Counted from the stretch's first letter, positions 24,671-36,600 are shown. The stretch: 64,000 nucleotides of DNA from Euborellia annulipes (GCA_023213315.1 JAKCPI010005089.1:248001-312000), one strand, 5' to 3'. Numbers and translations: made by a program. Notes: generated by a model not told the origin, from the letters alone.

Positions 24671-27600
24671 ATGGATAGCAATAAAAAGATAAAAGATGAT
24701 ATTTATAATTATATGATAAACAATCATTATGCCTGCGACAGGAATTGGTTCGATCAATGCATACAAAACTGTCTAAATGAAAAAAAGGTAATTGAAGTTG
24801 ACGAATTTCATATTTCTTTTAAATAAATATATTAATATTTTTATTAAAGGACACAAAATCATTAAAGAATCTTGTTTTCAATATATGGAAAGAAAGTGAT
24901 TTAAAAAAAATCATAACCAGTTCAAATCTCAATACTAGTTTTAAATCACAATCAAAAAATACCCAAATTTTAACAGGAACTCATTGCGTTCAGGTAAAAT
25001 TTCTTTTTGGAGTTACTTTTAAATCCATTTGATTAATTAAAATTTGTTTCTAGATTAATTCAGCCATAAACATTCAACGTTCCATTTATAGCCAATTAAA
25101 TGATCTAAAATACGAAGAATCAATTCATAAAGGGACCAGGATGTTTTTATTTAGAATATCAGATGGGATTTCTGATTTCTGGGCAGTTGAGGATCAACGT
25201 TTGTTATATTTTGATGAAAACAAATTCCTTCCAGGATTAAAGGTATACCAACAGAGAGACTGTCTAATTATCCTGTAACATGAAATTGAATGAATCTCTA
25301 ACATATTCTTGCAACTTAGTTAATTTTAGATTAATACATAGGAATTGATGGATGTAATTGATATACATTCTATCAAATGAAAATCCCAATACAAGAAAAC
25401 TTTTTGGGTTTAATTAGATAATGCCATCTTCAGTTCTTATGAGAATATTGACAATCTCAAAGTATACACCATCGAGATTCAGATAGTGTTGTTTTATATT
25501 AAAATATACAAAATTATTTATCTTTTTCTTTCCCAGCCATATTCCTGCAGGGATCTGCCGAATGGGTTTTTTGAGAAATAGAACATGCACGGTCTGACGC
25601 CTTTTGAAAATATAAAAGGAAAAGACATTTAAAGAACAGGACTGCCAGTCCAAATTTGGGTAGCTCGTGGTCGCCATCCAGATTTAAGTTAGGCACCCCC
25701 CTGGGACGTGACACGAAGCTTTTGAACAAAATCAGCCAAAAATTACTAGTACTTTACTGATGTATTTTTTCAGTTTTTTCGATTTCTCAAAATTTTTGAT
25801 TAAAATTCATAAATCAAATATTTTTTAGATGCCCTTTAAAAAGTATATCAGTGAAATTTTTCATGGAAATCTTTTGAAGTACACTATGCTAATCCTCTTC
25901 ATTTGCATTTCGGCACGGTTTAAACGCTTAATTTGAGGGCTTTTACCATTGCAATCTTAATTTAACAAGACTGAGTGTTTTTTTATTGGCAAGGCCAAAC
26001 ATCCCATGGCCCCTGGGAATCGAACCCAGGATCGTCCATTGCCCCAGGCCACCGGATCCTCGACCTACACCAATAAAGCTCACGCAGTTAGTCGTGCAAG
26101 TCACTAACAAAGTGAAAAAGAAAAATGTATCACTTGTCCGCCGCTTTTTGTGTATAATATACATTGAGATTGCCAATATTCTCATAAGAACTGAAGATGG
26201 CATTATCTAATTAAAGCCGAAACGTTTTCTTGTATTGGGATTTTCATTTGATGAGGCTATCCTGTTTGGTTGGCATCCTCTCTTCCTGCCTAATCGTTGG
26301 ACAGCCAATTCTTTCATCGACTTAGTTAATTTTATTTTACAAAGATTTTAAATCACTAAATTAATTTTATTTTCTAGGCTACCTCTGCCTAAATGTAAGA
26401 AATACTTAGTTAGTGTTTTTCAAATAACACGAATTGAATTTGAATTTATTTTATTTTGGTACCTAATCTGGTATAAACTTATTTGCCCATAATATAATTT
26501 AAAATCATCTTATTTAATAAATATGAAAATTTTAGGCAATTTTGAAGGGGCCCATTTTATATGTTAACAAACGTTTACTATTAAGGCCAACAAACATAAC
26601 ATTTATTGGTGGTTACATCGAAGAGTTTTTAGAACAATATCATCCACACAATATTATGAAAAAGATTTTGTAAGTGAATGATTAATTATTATATTATTTT
26701 AAAATTAATTAATTTAAATTAAAATATTTTATAATCTTTTTAGGAATATTAAAGATGATAGTAATATAAATAAACTTTTAATAAAAAATAAACTAGATAA
26801 TGAAACTTCAAAATTAAAAAAAGAAGAGAATGAATTATTTTGCGAAGATGAGTTTGATCTTGTGTCTTATATTGATTCAGAATACTACTTTGACTAGAAC
26901 TAATAATTCTCTACCAAAAATAAATTATAATAATATTAATCAACAAGATGATTTTTATCAAGATGATGATCTCTTTGAAAATGTTGAAATACCTGAATTA
27001 TCTACTAGTAATAATAAAAAAACAAATGACAATAAACCTCGATCAAACACATCAAGTGAAAATAATCAAAATATAAATAAAAGAGAAGATATAATATGTC
27101 AAAATATAAAATCATTTTTCCAACCTTTTAAAGCACCCATTAAAACAATGTCTGATAATGATTTTGAATCTAAAGGAAATAAAAAAACATTAAAAACTCC
27201 TAATAGGAATTTGTCTTCTAAACAAATGAAAGCAAAAAATACAACCGTCCCGAATGATGATAATTATCTTTCCAAAATAAAACAAGAAGTTATCGAAATT
27301 GAAGATGAAGAATACCCTTTAAGGCTACCAAATTCCCCTTCCAATGTTTTTCCTCAAATTAAGGAGGAATGTCCTGAAAATGTTTTGAATAACACTTCAT
27401 CACTAAATAAATCAATTCAAGAGGATATTGAATTAACAAATCATCAAAATATGAATAAAAAAGAAGATATAATATGTCAAAATATAAAATCATTTTTCCA
27501 ACCTTTCAAAACACCCAACAAAAAAAGGCCTTTGCATTGTGATACTGACTTTGAATCTATTGAAAGAATTAAAAAAATAAAAAATAATACTCCTAATAGA

Positions 27601-28586
27601 AATTTGTCTTCTAAACAAATGGAAGCGAAAAATACAACTGCACCGAATGATGATAATTATTTTTCAAAAATAAAACAAGAAGTTATCGAAATTGAAGATG
27701 AAGAGTACCCTTTAAGGCCACCAAATTCCCCTTCCAACAATGTTTTTCCTCAAATTAAAGAGGAATGTCCTGAAAATGTTTTGAATAACTCTTCATCACT
27801 AAATAAATCAATTCAAGAGGATATTGAATTAACATCTATTGAAGAAGTTAAAAATTCCCCTAAGGAAGAAGAGGAAATCTTTATAATTAGAGCACAGTCA
27901 TCAAAATTACTAAAAAAACTTTCAGCTAATGATAACAAATGGAGTTTGACACTTTTGTTATCTGACGGAAAAACTACACTGCCATTCCTCTTTTCTAATA
28001 ATGTAATCCAAAATATTTATATTTATAGGACATTCAATGACTGACTTAATCCATAATTGCCAAACACTTTAACGTTATTTGCACCCTTCGAAGTCAATAT
28101 ATTTTTCTGTAAGCATCCTGATATTCTTTGCATGTCGTTTATTTTACACGCGCTCTCTATCCTCTGAATCGTTTACACCACAAAAACACTTCGGCCTGTG
28201 AGGGTTCTTCCCCATACTGTTATTGGAGTCTGTGTATGAATTTCAGTGCTTCAGAATTCTCCAGTCTGTTCAGGAGTGGTCATCTTGAGACTGATTATCT
28301 TAATCAAAAAATTTGAAGATTGCTTGTTTGCCATGTGCACAAAAGTGTTTGGTAATTATAGTTTAAAAAATCAGTTATATTTGATTGGCCTTGTATATAT
28401 ATAGATTTCTACATATACTAAATTTTTTATGATTTGTATTTAGGTTATAAAAAAAATTGTTGGCTTGAGTGCTCAAGAATACAATAAAATACGATCTGAT
28501 GTTGATAATGGCAAATACCAAAAATTACTACAAGAGGTATATATTAAAAAAAAAATATTTTTTGTTTATTAAAGTTTTTGTGATTT

Positions 28587-28623
<37 letters not shown>

Positions 28624-30613
28624 GGGAGTTTTTAATTATAGACCACATTTTGTGTTAATTATTTATTAAAAATATAAATACTGTACAACCAGGGCCGTGC
28701 TTAGGGGGGGGGGCGACCGGGGCCTTTGCCCAGGACGCAAATTTTGAAGGGGCGCAAAAATTTAGCGTCTCTAAAAAAAAGGTAAAATATTTTTACGGGC
28801 GGAAAAAAATTTTGGTTCCGGGGGCGCCAAACGGGAAAAAATTTCGGTTCCGGGGGCGGCAAAAATTAGCGTCTCTAAAAAAAAGGTAAAACATTTTTCC
28901 GGACAGGGAAACATTATTGTGACAATGTAAAAAATATATACAAAGGGCGCGCTAAAGGACTAACTTGCCCCGGGCGCTAAATAACCTAGGCACGGCCCTG
29001 TGTACAACGTGTCCACTACTTTTTCTGCAGTCGTTTTTAAGTACTGTTCACTTGCTCCGACTCAAGTGAACTTGTTAAGTAAGTGAACAGTACTTGAAAA
29101 CAACAACTACAGAAAAAGCAGTCGAAACATTGTACAGCATTTTATTTTTAATAAATAATTAATACAAAAATGTGGTCTATAATTAAAAACTCCCTTAATA
29201 ATAAAAAATATTTTATTTTATTTATTGCGCTGCTTGGAAATTAATTTCATTTTTTTTCCTACAAAGAACTTAATTGTATTTTTTCACAGTCACACTTAAT
29301 ATATATATTTCGGCAGCTAATATAGGAAGGCTTTCTTGTGAAGAAGTTCGATTGATTCTACACAGTTTTTTTTTTTGTTGGATCTCTTTCAAATATGGAA
29401 AGTAAAAAGCAGCATTTTCGGCCTGAAGAATGGTAAAAAATTACGGGCCGGACACGGGCGGGAAATTAAAAAAAAATACGGGCACGGGACGGTACGGGCC
29501 AGAAAAAATCGGCCCGTGCAGGGCTCTAATCTCAAAGCTCGAAATAAATGGATTTCTCATGTTCTTACAAAAAAAATTTGTACAATGTGTCACTTTTTTG
29601 GATTCAGGGGACCTCAAAACGTGTATATCCATCCACCTCTCGACATCGAATTTTTGACATGAATCCAATACTTTCATATATATATATATATTACATATAT
29701 ACATATGCAAGAGAAAGTAAAAAGTAAAATATGTCGAAAATGCTGCCTTTTACTTTCCATATTTGAAAGGGCACCAACAAAAAACTACTGCGTAGAATCA
29801 ATTGAACTTTTTCACTTGAAAGCCTTGCTATATCAGCAGTGGCGTAGCGATGGGGGGGGGGGCAAGGGGGTCATCATGCCCCGGGCGCTACTCACAAAGG
29901 GGCGCCAAATGGTCCGCAAAACAAAAAAAATTGCTGGATAATTTTTATTTTTATTATAATAGATTTCTGTAAAATAAATTTTAAATTTGGTACCAGTGTA
30001 ATATAATAATTTTGTATATTTTACATATAAAATATGGTTTTCGAATGGGGGGAGGGGGCGCTAAAAAGGTATTGTGCCCCGGGCGCGAGTTGAGCTCGCT
30101 ACGCCACTGTATATCAGCTATCAAAATATATAATGATTAAGCGGCTTGAAAAAATACACTCAAGTCCTTTGTTGGAAAAAAACGAAATTACTTTCCGAAC
30201 AACCCAATATAAAAATAAAAAGAAAAACGGACTTTACAGAGACACTTATAAGGTGTTTCTTATAACAAAATAAACAAATGCGAGATGAGTTTGCATTGCA
30301 CATATTTCACCCCTCCCGGACTTTCGCGCTTGCTGCTTTCCTCTAATCTAAAAAGATAGGGAAAGTTGTGGTTCGAGTTCATGGAGCGCCCAGTTAAACA
30401 TAAACTCATCTCGAAAAATAGCTTATTATTGAGTAGCTAGAGAAATAAAATCTAGGGATTGATAAATATTATCAATTTATATTAATTCAAATTTTACAGA
30501 TTGGAGACAAAATAAGAGATCGTCTTAAGAAACTTGACGCCATTATGACGGTTCAATTTAAAGAAGAAAATGAATATCCAACAGTATTAAAAATCATCAA
30601 ATATTTAAATTAA
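24671..30613 (+). CDS. RMI1: RecQ-mediated genome instability protein 1 (RMI1), 7 exons
   Basis: RMI1 is the OB-fold partner of topoisomerase III alpha and BLM helicase that dissolves double Holliday junctions. Coding exons: 24671-24787, 24850-24993, 25054-25242, 26536-26669, 26744-28002, 28444-28536, 30500-30613 (stop TAA). All junctions are GT-AG and phases agree. Exons 1-2 give the helical N-terminus (RNWFDQCIQNCL). Exons 2-4 give OB1, with QINSAINIQRS, RMFLFRISDGISDFWAVE and LKGPILYVNKRLLLRP matching the vertebrate fold block for block. Exon 5 is an acidic, low-complexity linker ending in the first part of OB2 (KWSLTLLLSDGKTTLPF), and exons 6-7 finish OB2 (VIKKIVGLSAQEY, then DAIMTVQF). 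The exons sum to 2050 nt, one base more than a multiple of three. The frame must shift once in exon 5 between 26818 and 26897, where the upstream frame ends at TAG 26895-26897. With that base discounted the protein is about 682 aa. Introns 3 and 6 hold transposable elements. Confidence 0.92.
25520..25681 (-). mobile_element. SINE copy 3, truncated
   Basis: Contains the GGGTAGCTCGTGGTCGCCAT block and ends there, lacking the head beyond it. No duplication seen. Confidence 0.65.
25685..25900 (-). repeat. Palindromic repeat family A, fragment
   Basis: Carries TTAAGTTAGGCACC, GCTTTTGAACAAAATC and AAAATTCATAAATCAA blocks. Confidence 0.65.
26010..26056 (-). repeat. tRNA-derived SINE head
   Basis: On the minus strand GGTGGCCTGGGGCAATGG (A-box region) precedes GGGTTCGATTCCC (B box) at Pol III promoter spacing. 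The stem pairing is incomplete. Confidence 0.5.
27061..27835 (+). repeat. Tandem duplication inside RMI1 exon 5 (PIP-like and SIM-like motifs doubled)
   Basis: About 27061-27438 and 27439-27835 encode two similar segments of roughly 125 aa. Each has CQNIKSFF followed by a basic stretch (27097-27120 and 27475-27498), which resembles a PCNA-interacting (PIP) box with Cys in place of the first Gln. Each also has VIEIEDEE (27289-27312 and 27682-27705), which fits a SUMO-interacting motif. The copies differ by small indels and substitutions but keep the frame, so both are probably translated. Confidence 0.85.
28052..28362. mobile_element. MITE in RMI1 intron 5
   Basis: TAATTGCCAAACACTTT near 28052 is inverted near 28345 (AAAGTGTTTGGTAATTA). 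The interior is more GC-rich than the intron and has an open frame without family resemblance. Confidence 0.6.
28571..29202. mobile_element. Palindromic retroposon-like element E2 (RMI1 intron 6)
   Basis: Arms carry TATAGACCACATTTTGTG and its inverse. The right arm has GCAGTCGAAACATTG. The same unit occurs at 52955-53197. Flanks around 28550-28570 and 29203-29226 are similar AT-rich sequence, compatible with a diverged duplication. It contains an (ATT)n run (28590-28621) and a hAT-type MITE. Confidence 0.7.
28690..29000. mobile_element. hAT-type MITE with perfect 8-bp duplication
   Basis: Termini CAGGGCCGTGCTTAGG and CCTAGGCACGGCCCTG are inverted. TGTACAAC flanks both sides (28682-28689, 29001-29008). 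Inserted inside element E2, so younger than it. Confidence 0.92.
29297..30133. repeat. Fold-back element interrupted by MITE
   Basis: Left arm 29297-29420 (CTTTCAAATATGGAAAGTAA) is inverted at 29734-29836 and continues after the MITE at 30110-30133. The loop has a hAT-like end (CGGCCCGTGCAGGGCTCTA near 29510) and a family A fragment (29570-29720). Confidence 0.7.
29837..30109. mobile_element. hAT-type MITE with perfect 8-bp duplication
   Basis: Inverted termini CAGTGGCGTAGCGA and TCGCTACGCCACTG are flanked by TATATCAG on both sides (29829-29836, 30110-30117). Confidence 0.93.
30279..30420. repeat. Small hairpin element with B-box-like loop
   Basis: GCGAGATGAGTTTG and its inverse AAACTCATCTCG enclose GTGGTTCGAGTTC. 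Related to 4598-4701. Confidence 0.6.
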
Positions 30614-31112
30614 GACAATGGGAGCATATGACGAATTTTTTTATTATTATTATTTTTATGTTTTTTTAATTTGAAAAAATCCGCCCTCTACTAAACTTTT
30701 TTACTTAATCTTAGTAATTCAGACAAAAAAAAGTCGCGAATTTGTTAATGGTTGTAATATTATTAGTATTTAGAAATAATTCCACAAAAACAAATTTTTT
30801 TTACACTCCATTTCTTCATAATTTATATATATATATGTCATGTATTTTTTTTTTATATAAATAGTTATGTAAATAATTTTTTAAATTTTATTTATAAAGT
30901 AGTTATTTTATAACTTTTTACTTTCTTTCTTTTATTCTTAATATCAAATAATTTTTAAAGTAAATAGTCCACAAAATCGCTTAGGTTAGTATGACCGACT
31001 TGTTTTTTTTTATGTTTGAATAAACAAACCAACATTAATGATTATTATTTTATTTTTAATGACATTAATATTTTACATTTATTTATTTTTCAGATTATAG
31101 TTTTCTTCAAAG
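30614..31112. promoter_or_regulatory. RMI1-AK9 intergenic region
   Basis: About 0.5 kb of AT-rich DNA between the RMI1 stop and the first AK9 exon. It should contain the RMI1 polyadenylation site and the AK9 promoter and first exon. No convincing short coding exon with ATG was found. Confidence 0.5.
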
Positions 31113-33673
31113 AACTTGTCAATATCAATATCTATTAAAAGAATCGCCGATTTCAATAAAAGAAGCAGAACACCCAAAAAAAGAAGTTCTTTTATTCAAG
31201 CTTCTACACTTCCTATAATCCGTGAACATATAACTGAACCTGATGAAAGTCCTGCGACGATTTCAGAAGTATTAACAAACATTGAGACACTTGAATTGAA
31301 AACAGCATCTCTTTCATATGATGTACCAATTAGCAAGCCCATGTTTTTAACTAATGAAATGTGGGATAATACTTTGAAGGTTGAAAATCTAAAGCCACGA
31401 CAAGAACCGGAGATTCAAGTTGGTCAAGTGATAGCTAGTATGTCTAGCGATGATGAATCAATAGGATCGAAATCTTCAAGACCTTCATCGCCAGGGCCAT
31501 CTTTCTCTTCAGGCATTCCAATTGAATCTTTCCGAGATACACGATTCTCTTTTCGAAATTGCCGTCCATCTTTATATAGAATCGATGAAAGCCATTATCC
31601 ACCTCCATCTTACGATATGGATTTTCCAGAATTTCATTCAATTAACACAGATCCCATGGCATTTTGGGTTTTGGCTAAACCACATAGTCAAATAATAGAA
31701 TTTGCACTTAATCTAGCATCTCTATGGAATTGTGAAATCGTTGATCGTAAGTATTTAATTTCTTAACACTTTGTCTCTTATCAGATCATCGATTTTTTAT
31801 CCTCGTAATAAATGCTTTATTTTTTTATTTTAAATTATTCGCGAGTAATTGCTTATCGGGTCTATTCTCTAAAAACAGTCGTTAAAATCAACAAATGGTT
31901 GTTAAAAAGTAATGTAAAAACAATCAGCGTTAAAAAATGCTATTCTCTAAACAAAGTTTTAACAACGACGTTAACATGTTGCTTTTATTTCAAAGTTATC
32001 AAAATCATAACCTTACTTTTTAGGTTATGGACGCCATTTTTATTTTAAAACGACGTTAAAATATTAAAGGCATCCCCTAGACAAGACATTAATTTTTAAC
32101 ACTATTTAACGCTTTGGCTTTAAAGTTTTTGTTTACAGAATAGCCATTTGAGGCAAGTAAGTGTTAAAATGAATTAATGTTGTTTAGACAAACAAAACGG
32201 GATCTATTAATTCGAACAAGAAAAGAAAATCTCAACAATCAAAGTGAGAAAATTTGTCTTCACATACACCCAGTCGCAGAAGCCTTCTAGAATAAATTTA
32301 GTTATTATTATTATTGTGTGCTGGGCCGCAAAAATTTTGGTTGTGAGCTGCGTGTTTGACATCTAACACCTCCATAACTTTAAAAATACTTTAAAAAGAT
32401 TTAAATATTTATTGGAGGAGTTTTATTATAAAAAAGATGACATATAATTTATACATTTGTTATTAATTTAATTATTTTTTTTTTGTCAGCTGCCATCGTC
32501 TTGTCCAGAGTCGAATATTTCTTACCTAAAAAGATCTCAGAACTTATAATTCAACATTTACAACAAGGATTAGAGATATATGGTTTACTTTTGTTTAGAA
32601 TAATGAATTATTATCTGAACACGGGATTTATTCGCAGTCGTGGTTATATCCTGATTGGCCTGCCTTATGTGACCAAGACACTTGGATGCTTTGAACAAAT
32701 CAACTTAATCATGGATTTCGAATATCCTCCAAAAATGTTGATCTTTTTTAATGTAAGAATTTTTTTCTTTGACTAAAATTTTTTTTTTATACTTAATTTT
32801 TTATTTTATTTTCCAGTTTCCTAAAGAAGAATATATTTATTCTTTTCTGAAAAATGATATATTAAATAGGACTTTAGAAGTGTTTGAATTAGAAAAGAAT
32901 TTACCTGAATATCCTGGTCCTATCTTAACATTCCATGATTATATTAAAGAGCATATATATTTTAGGACTATTGTCAAGGTAAATTTATATATAAATTATG
33001 TATATAGTATTATCAGTAATTCAGCATTAATCCAGTTCTCTTATATGAAGCGGGAGTCCCAATATATGACCATTTCAGGAATATATTTTTGTCAAATGAT
33101 TCCCTGGGTAATAATGTAAACAATATCCCAAGGGGAAAAAACTTCTTCTAATCCCTACTTGTATATATCATATTAATTTTTAGTTATTAACTTTAAAGTG
33201 CTTCGGGAGCAAAGCTGTTCGCATGTTTTCGCCGATAAGATGGCGTTAGGGATCTTAAAGATTTAGCCAAAAAGCCCAACTAGTATTACAAAAATTTGCA
33301 AACAGATGGCAGGATGGTAGGGCTAAATTTAATCTCATGTATTTGTTTGATTTTTGTTGATCTTTTAATAATGAATAGTATATTAATTCGCCCCCAGCTA
33401 GTTACGCTACTGAATGTGCCCTCCTGAAGCCCCTTAAAAACTTTCAATTTTTCTTCTAAATAATGACTTCTATTATTTCAGATTAATACATATAATGTGT
33501 CTAGTATCGAATTTCATAAACTTACTGATATATATTTAACTCATAATATCGAAAAGTTTTCATTTCTTTTTGAGTTAATAGTAAAGAGAGGACTTGACTT
33601 ATTTCTTCGATATTTTGACACTAATAATCTCATCATCATTGATCAAAGATTAGCGCTGGAAGAGAATTTAAAC
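31113..33673 (+). CDS. AK9: AK9 N-terminus and degenerate nucleotide-kinase module 1
   Basis: The first exon encodes a Ser/Arg/Lys-rich, probably disordered N-terminus (KRSRTPKKRSSF), then DPMAFWVLAKPHSQIIEFAL, which sits where other AK9 proteins have the first P-loop. The Gly and Lys-Thr residues of the GxxGxGKT motif are gone. The next exon keeps the fold, with RGYILIGLPYVTKTL at the place of the GFIxDGFPR-like segment and LIMDFEYPPKMLIFFN as the following strand. The module should therefore be a structural or regulatory pseudo-kinase unit. Confidence 0.85.
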
Positions 33674-36600
33674 GTAATATAAAAATCGTTTTTCAAAATG
33701 TATTTCATTTTCATTTTTATATATAAAATTGAATTTTTCAGATAATAGTTTTGCGTCTAATTCATAATGGGATGTTACCAACAATCCTGCCCTCTAAAGT
33801 AGAGATCCCAGGACAAGTTCCTCCACCTGATGATGAAAATTTAGAAACAAGTGTGCCCACTATACGTCCTAAAGAAGATTATTTGAAAGTCATGGAAACT
33901 GACTTGATTACTCCATCTTGCAAGTAAGACGTTTATTTTTACATTTGGCAATACATTTAATGAATGATTTATATAATATTTTAATAAATTGTATTAGATG
34001 GCATATAAGCCCTTGGGGAAATTACTGCCCTTGCGAACTTCGAAGAGGACGAATGATTCAAGGAAAGCCAGAATGGGCAGCTAAGTGAGTATATATATAT
34101 ATATATCACTGCGCTTCAATGAAAACGTAACATTTTGTTTCTTAGGAAGATCTGTTCTAATCTACCTTAATGATATTCTAATTAAAGAAACATTTAATAT
34201 GAAATATCTTATACATTTCTAAGTAAATTTAACACAAATATATACAAATCATTTTAATACAATTTAAATTATACAAAGACAAAAATGTCGATTTTCAATT
34301 TGAGGGACAAATCAACATAATCTCGATATGTTTAGTTGGATATTAATTAAAAATTTTGTTTTTATAAGAATTTTCAATAAAATAGACAGAGCAAAAGTAA
34401 AATGAAAATATTATTTTAAAATTTTAGAAATTTGGCGTCAATAAAAAAAATTTCGACATTTTTGACTTTGTCTTATTTAAATTGTAATTATTTATTAAAA
34501 TGATATGGATTTGTGTGAAATTTACTTAAAAATTTTAAAGTTATTTTATATTAAATGTTTCTTAAATTTGAGAATCATTAAGATAGATTGGAACAGGTCT
34601 TTTTAAGAAAAAACAAAGTGTTACGTTTTCATTGAATGTTTCATGCAATGTATATTCAATCCTCATTAGTATATTTTTATATTAAATAGAAAAAAATCAA
34701 AAATTTAACAATCTGGATTTTTTTTTTTAGGTACTATGATAAAATGTATTTTTTCTCATCCAAGGCAAATAGAGAAGAATTTATTAGAAAGCCAAAATAC
34801 TATTTATCCGCGCCATTTCCAATTCCATCTTGCAAGATTGTTTTGGTGGGTCCACCGTTTACTGGTAAAACAATAATGGCACAACTCTTGGCTGTCATTT
34901 TTAATGCAGTAGTAAGTTTTTCAAGAAAATCTTTTCGTATTTCGTTTGAATTAACAAGTAAATTTTTTTTTTCTTGCAAGGTTATTTCATATAAAGATCT
35001 CATCGCTACTGGATTAGAAGCAAAAATCGTCTGTAATATAAAAATAGCCCAACAAATCGAATATTCTCTGATGTTGAGTCGAAGACAAATGGATTGGGAA
35101 GAAGAGAGAGAAGATATGCAAAACGAGAGACAGACGTGGTATATGGAGTTCAATGACCTTCTTTATCAATATAATTCTCTCTTGAATCTTTCAGGTAATA
35201 TTTATTTTTAATATCATTATTTCAGCATAATTATTTATTTTCTTTCTTTAGGTCCTTTTGCAACAATGAAGAAAGGACAAAGAAGTGATATCAAGGCTTG
35301 GCTAATAAGAAGAATGTCAGGATATACTGATCTATATAAATATTTAATTCGAAACCCCAAAGACCTGCCTAATATAATATATCAAAATGAAGACATTCTT
35401 GAACATTTTATGCCTCCGCATATGTTCAGAGAGCAAGGCCCCAGGCCAACAGAAATACCTGCTAATGATGAACAACTTCTTGAAAGATATCAACTCAAAG
35501 GTAACAAAAAGATATAATTTTTTTTTTTGTTTCTCCACGTTTTAGACCTCCCTGTTTTTTATTTATATTTTCAGAATCTGAAATAAGATTAGAAATTGAC
35601 AAATTAAGTGATGAAGAAATTATTGGACTACTCATCGCGGAAATTAATAAAGCCGAAAAATTGAGGTGGAAAAGGACAAATGGAGAATTAAGGTATTTTT
35701 TAAAATTAATTAATTTTTTTTTCATTCTATTAAAATTAATTTAATTTGAAGAAATTTGGGAAAAAAACTCGTTGGCGTAGTCTGCCGGCGACTATGAATA
35801 TGGGGAAACAAATTTAGGATTTTTTCAAGGATTTCAAATAAAGAAAACAAATAATTATATTTTTTTTTAATTTTATGAGGCATAATATTGTGTTAGGACT
35901 ACAATTAATTTAAAAGTTAACATTCATTTGCAGTGTTCATCGGGATAAATACAAACAGTTTGGGTATGTTGTACAGACATTCTATTATCGCATTAAGATT
36001 TTAAAACATTAAGGTTATGAATATGGAGAAAATATACACCAGCGGTTGCTTTCCACAATTAAAATAATTTATTTTGCAAATATTTCGGAATGCCTACGCA
36101 ATCCATCTTCAGTGCATCAATTGGAACATTAAAAGATATACATAATACAGCTGATAGGTAATTTTTTACAACATTATATCAATATACGTACATTACACAT
36201 ATGTGGAGCGTGTGTTAATGATAAAATTTTTTTGCGTGAGAAGCCATTCAACAATTAGGGTGGACTTTTTCATGTGCAAGCCACTGAGGGAAACTAAAAA
36301 GAATAAATCATCACATAGTATAATTAGGTGGTAGAAAATATATTGTTAACACATACTCACAACTATACGTGTAAGTACAGTATTTTATACAGCTGGTTTA
36401 ACACACGCTCCACATATGTGTAATGTACATATATTGATATAATAGGTTTGTTCGTTTTTAGCTTAGTGGGCGTCCGGCGCATGCGCATTAAGGAAAGGAG
36501 TATTATTTTCGTTACTGCGCATGTGTTCTTTCTCACTACGCATGCGCCGAACGCCCTCGGGCGCCCACTGTACTAAAAACGAACAAACCTAACGTTGTAA

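Larger units (their letters stand above)
25329..26319 (+). mobile_element. Palindromic retroposon-like element E1 (RMI1 intron 3)
   Basis: Flanked by a perfect 15-bp duplication ACTTAGTTAATTTTA (25314-25328, 26320-26334). Inverted arms carry CCCAATACAAGAAAAC and TAATGCCATCTTCAGTTCT at the left and their inverses at the right. CTGAAGA is at 26191-26197 and GAAACG begins at 26219. The unpaired 3' end contains GGACAGCCAATTC. The loop holds a truncated SINE, a family A fragment and a tRNA-derived head. Confidence 0.8.

Noticed and set aside
26830..28044. ATG at 26830 as the start of a secreted 404-aa protein
   Set aside because: The hydrophobic start arises from reading RMI1 exon 5 in a shifted frame; downstream residues belong to RMI1 and the exon structure is clear.
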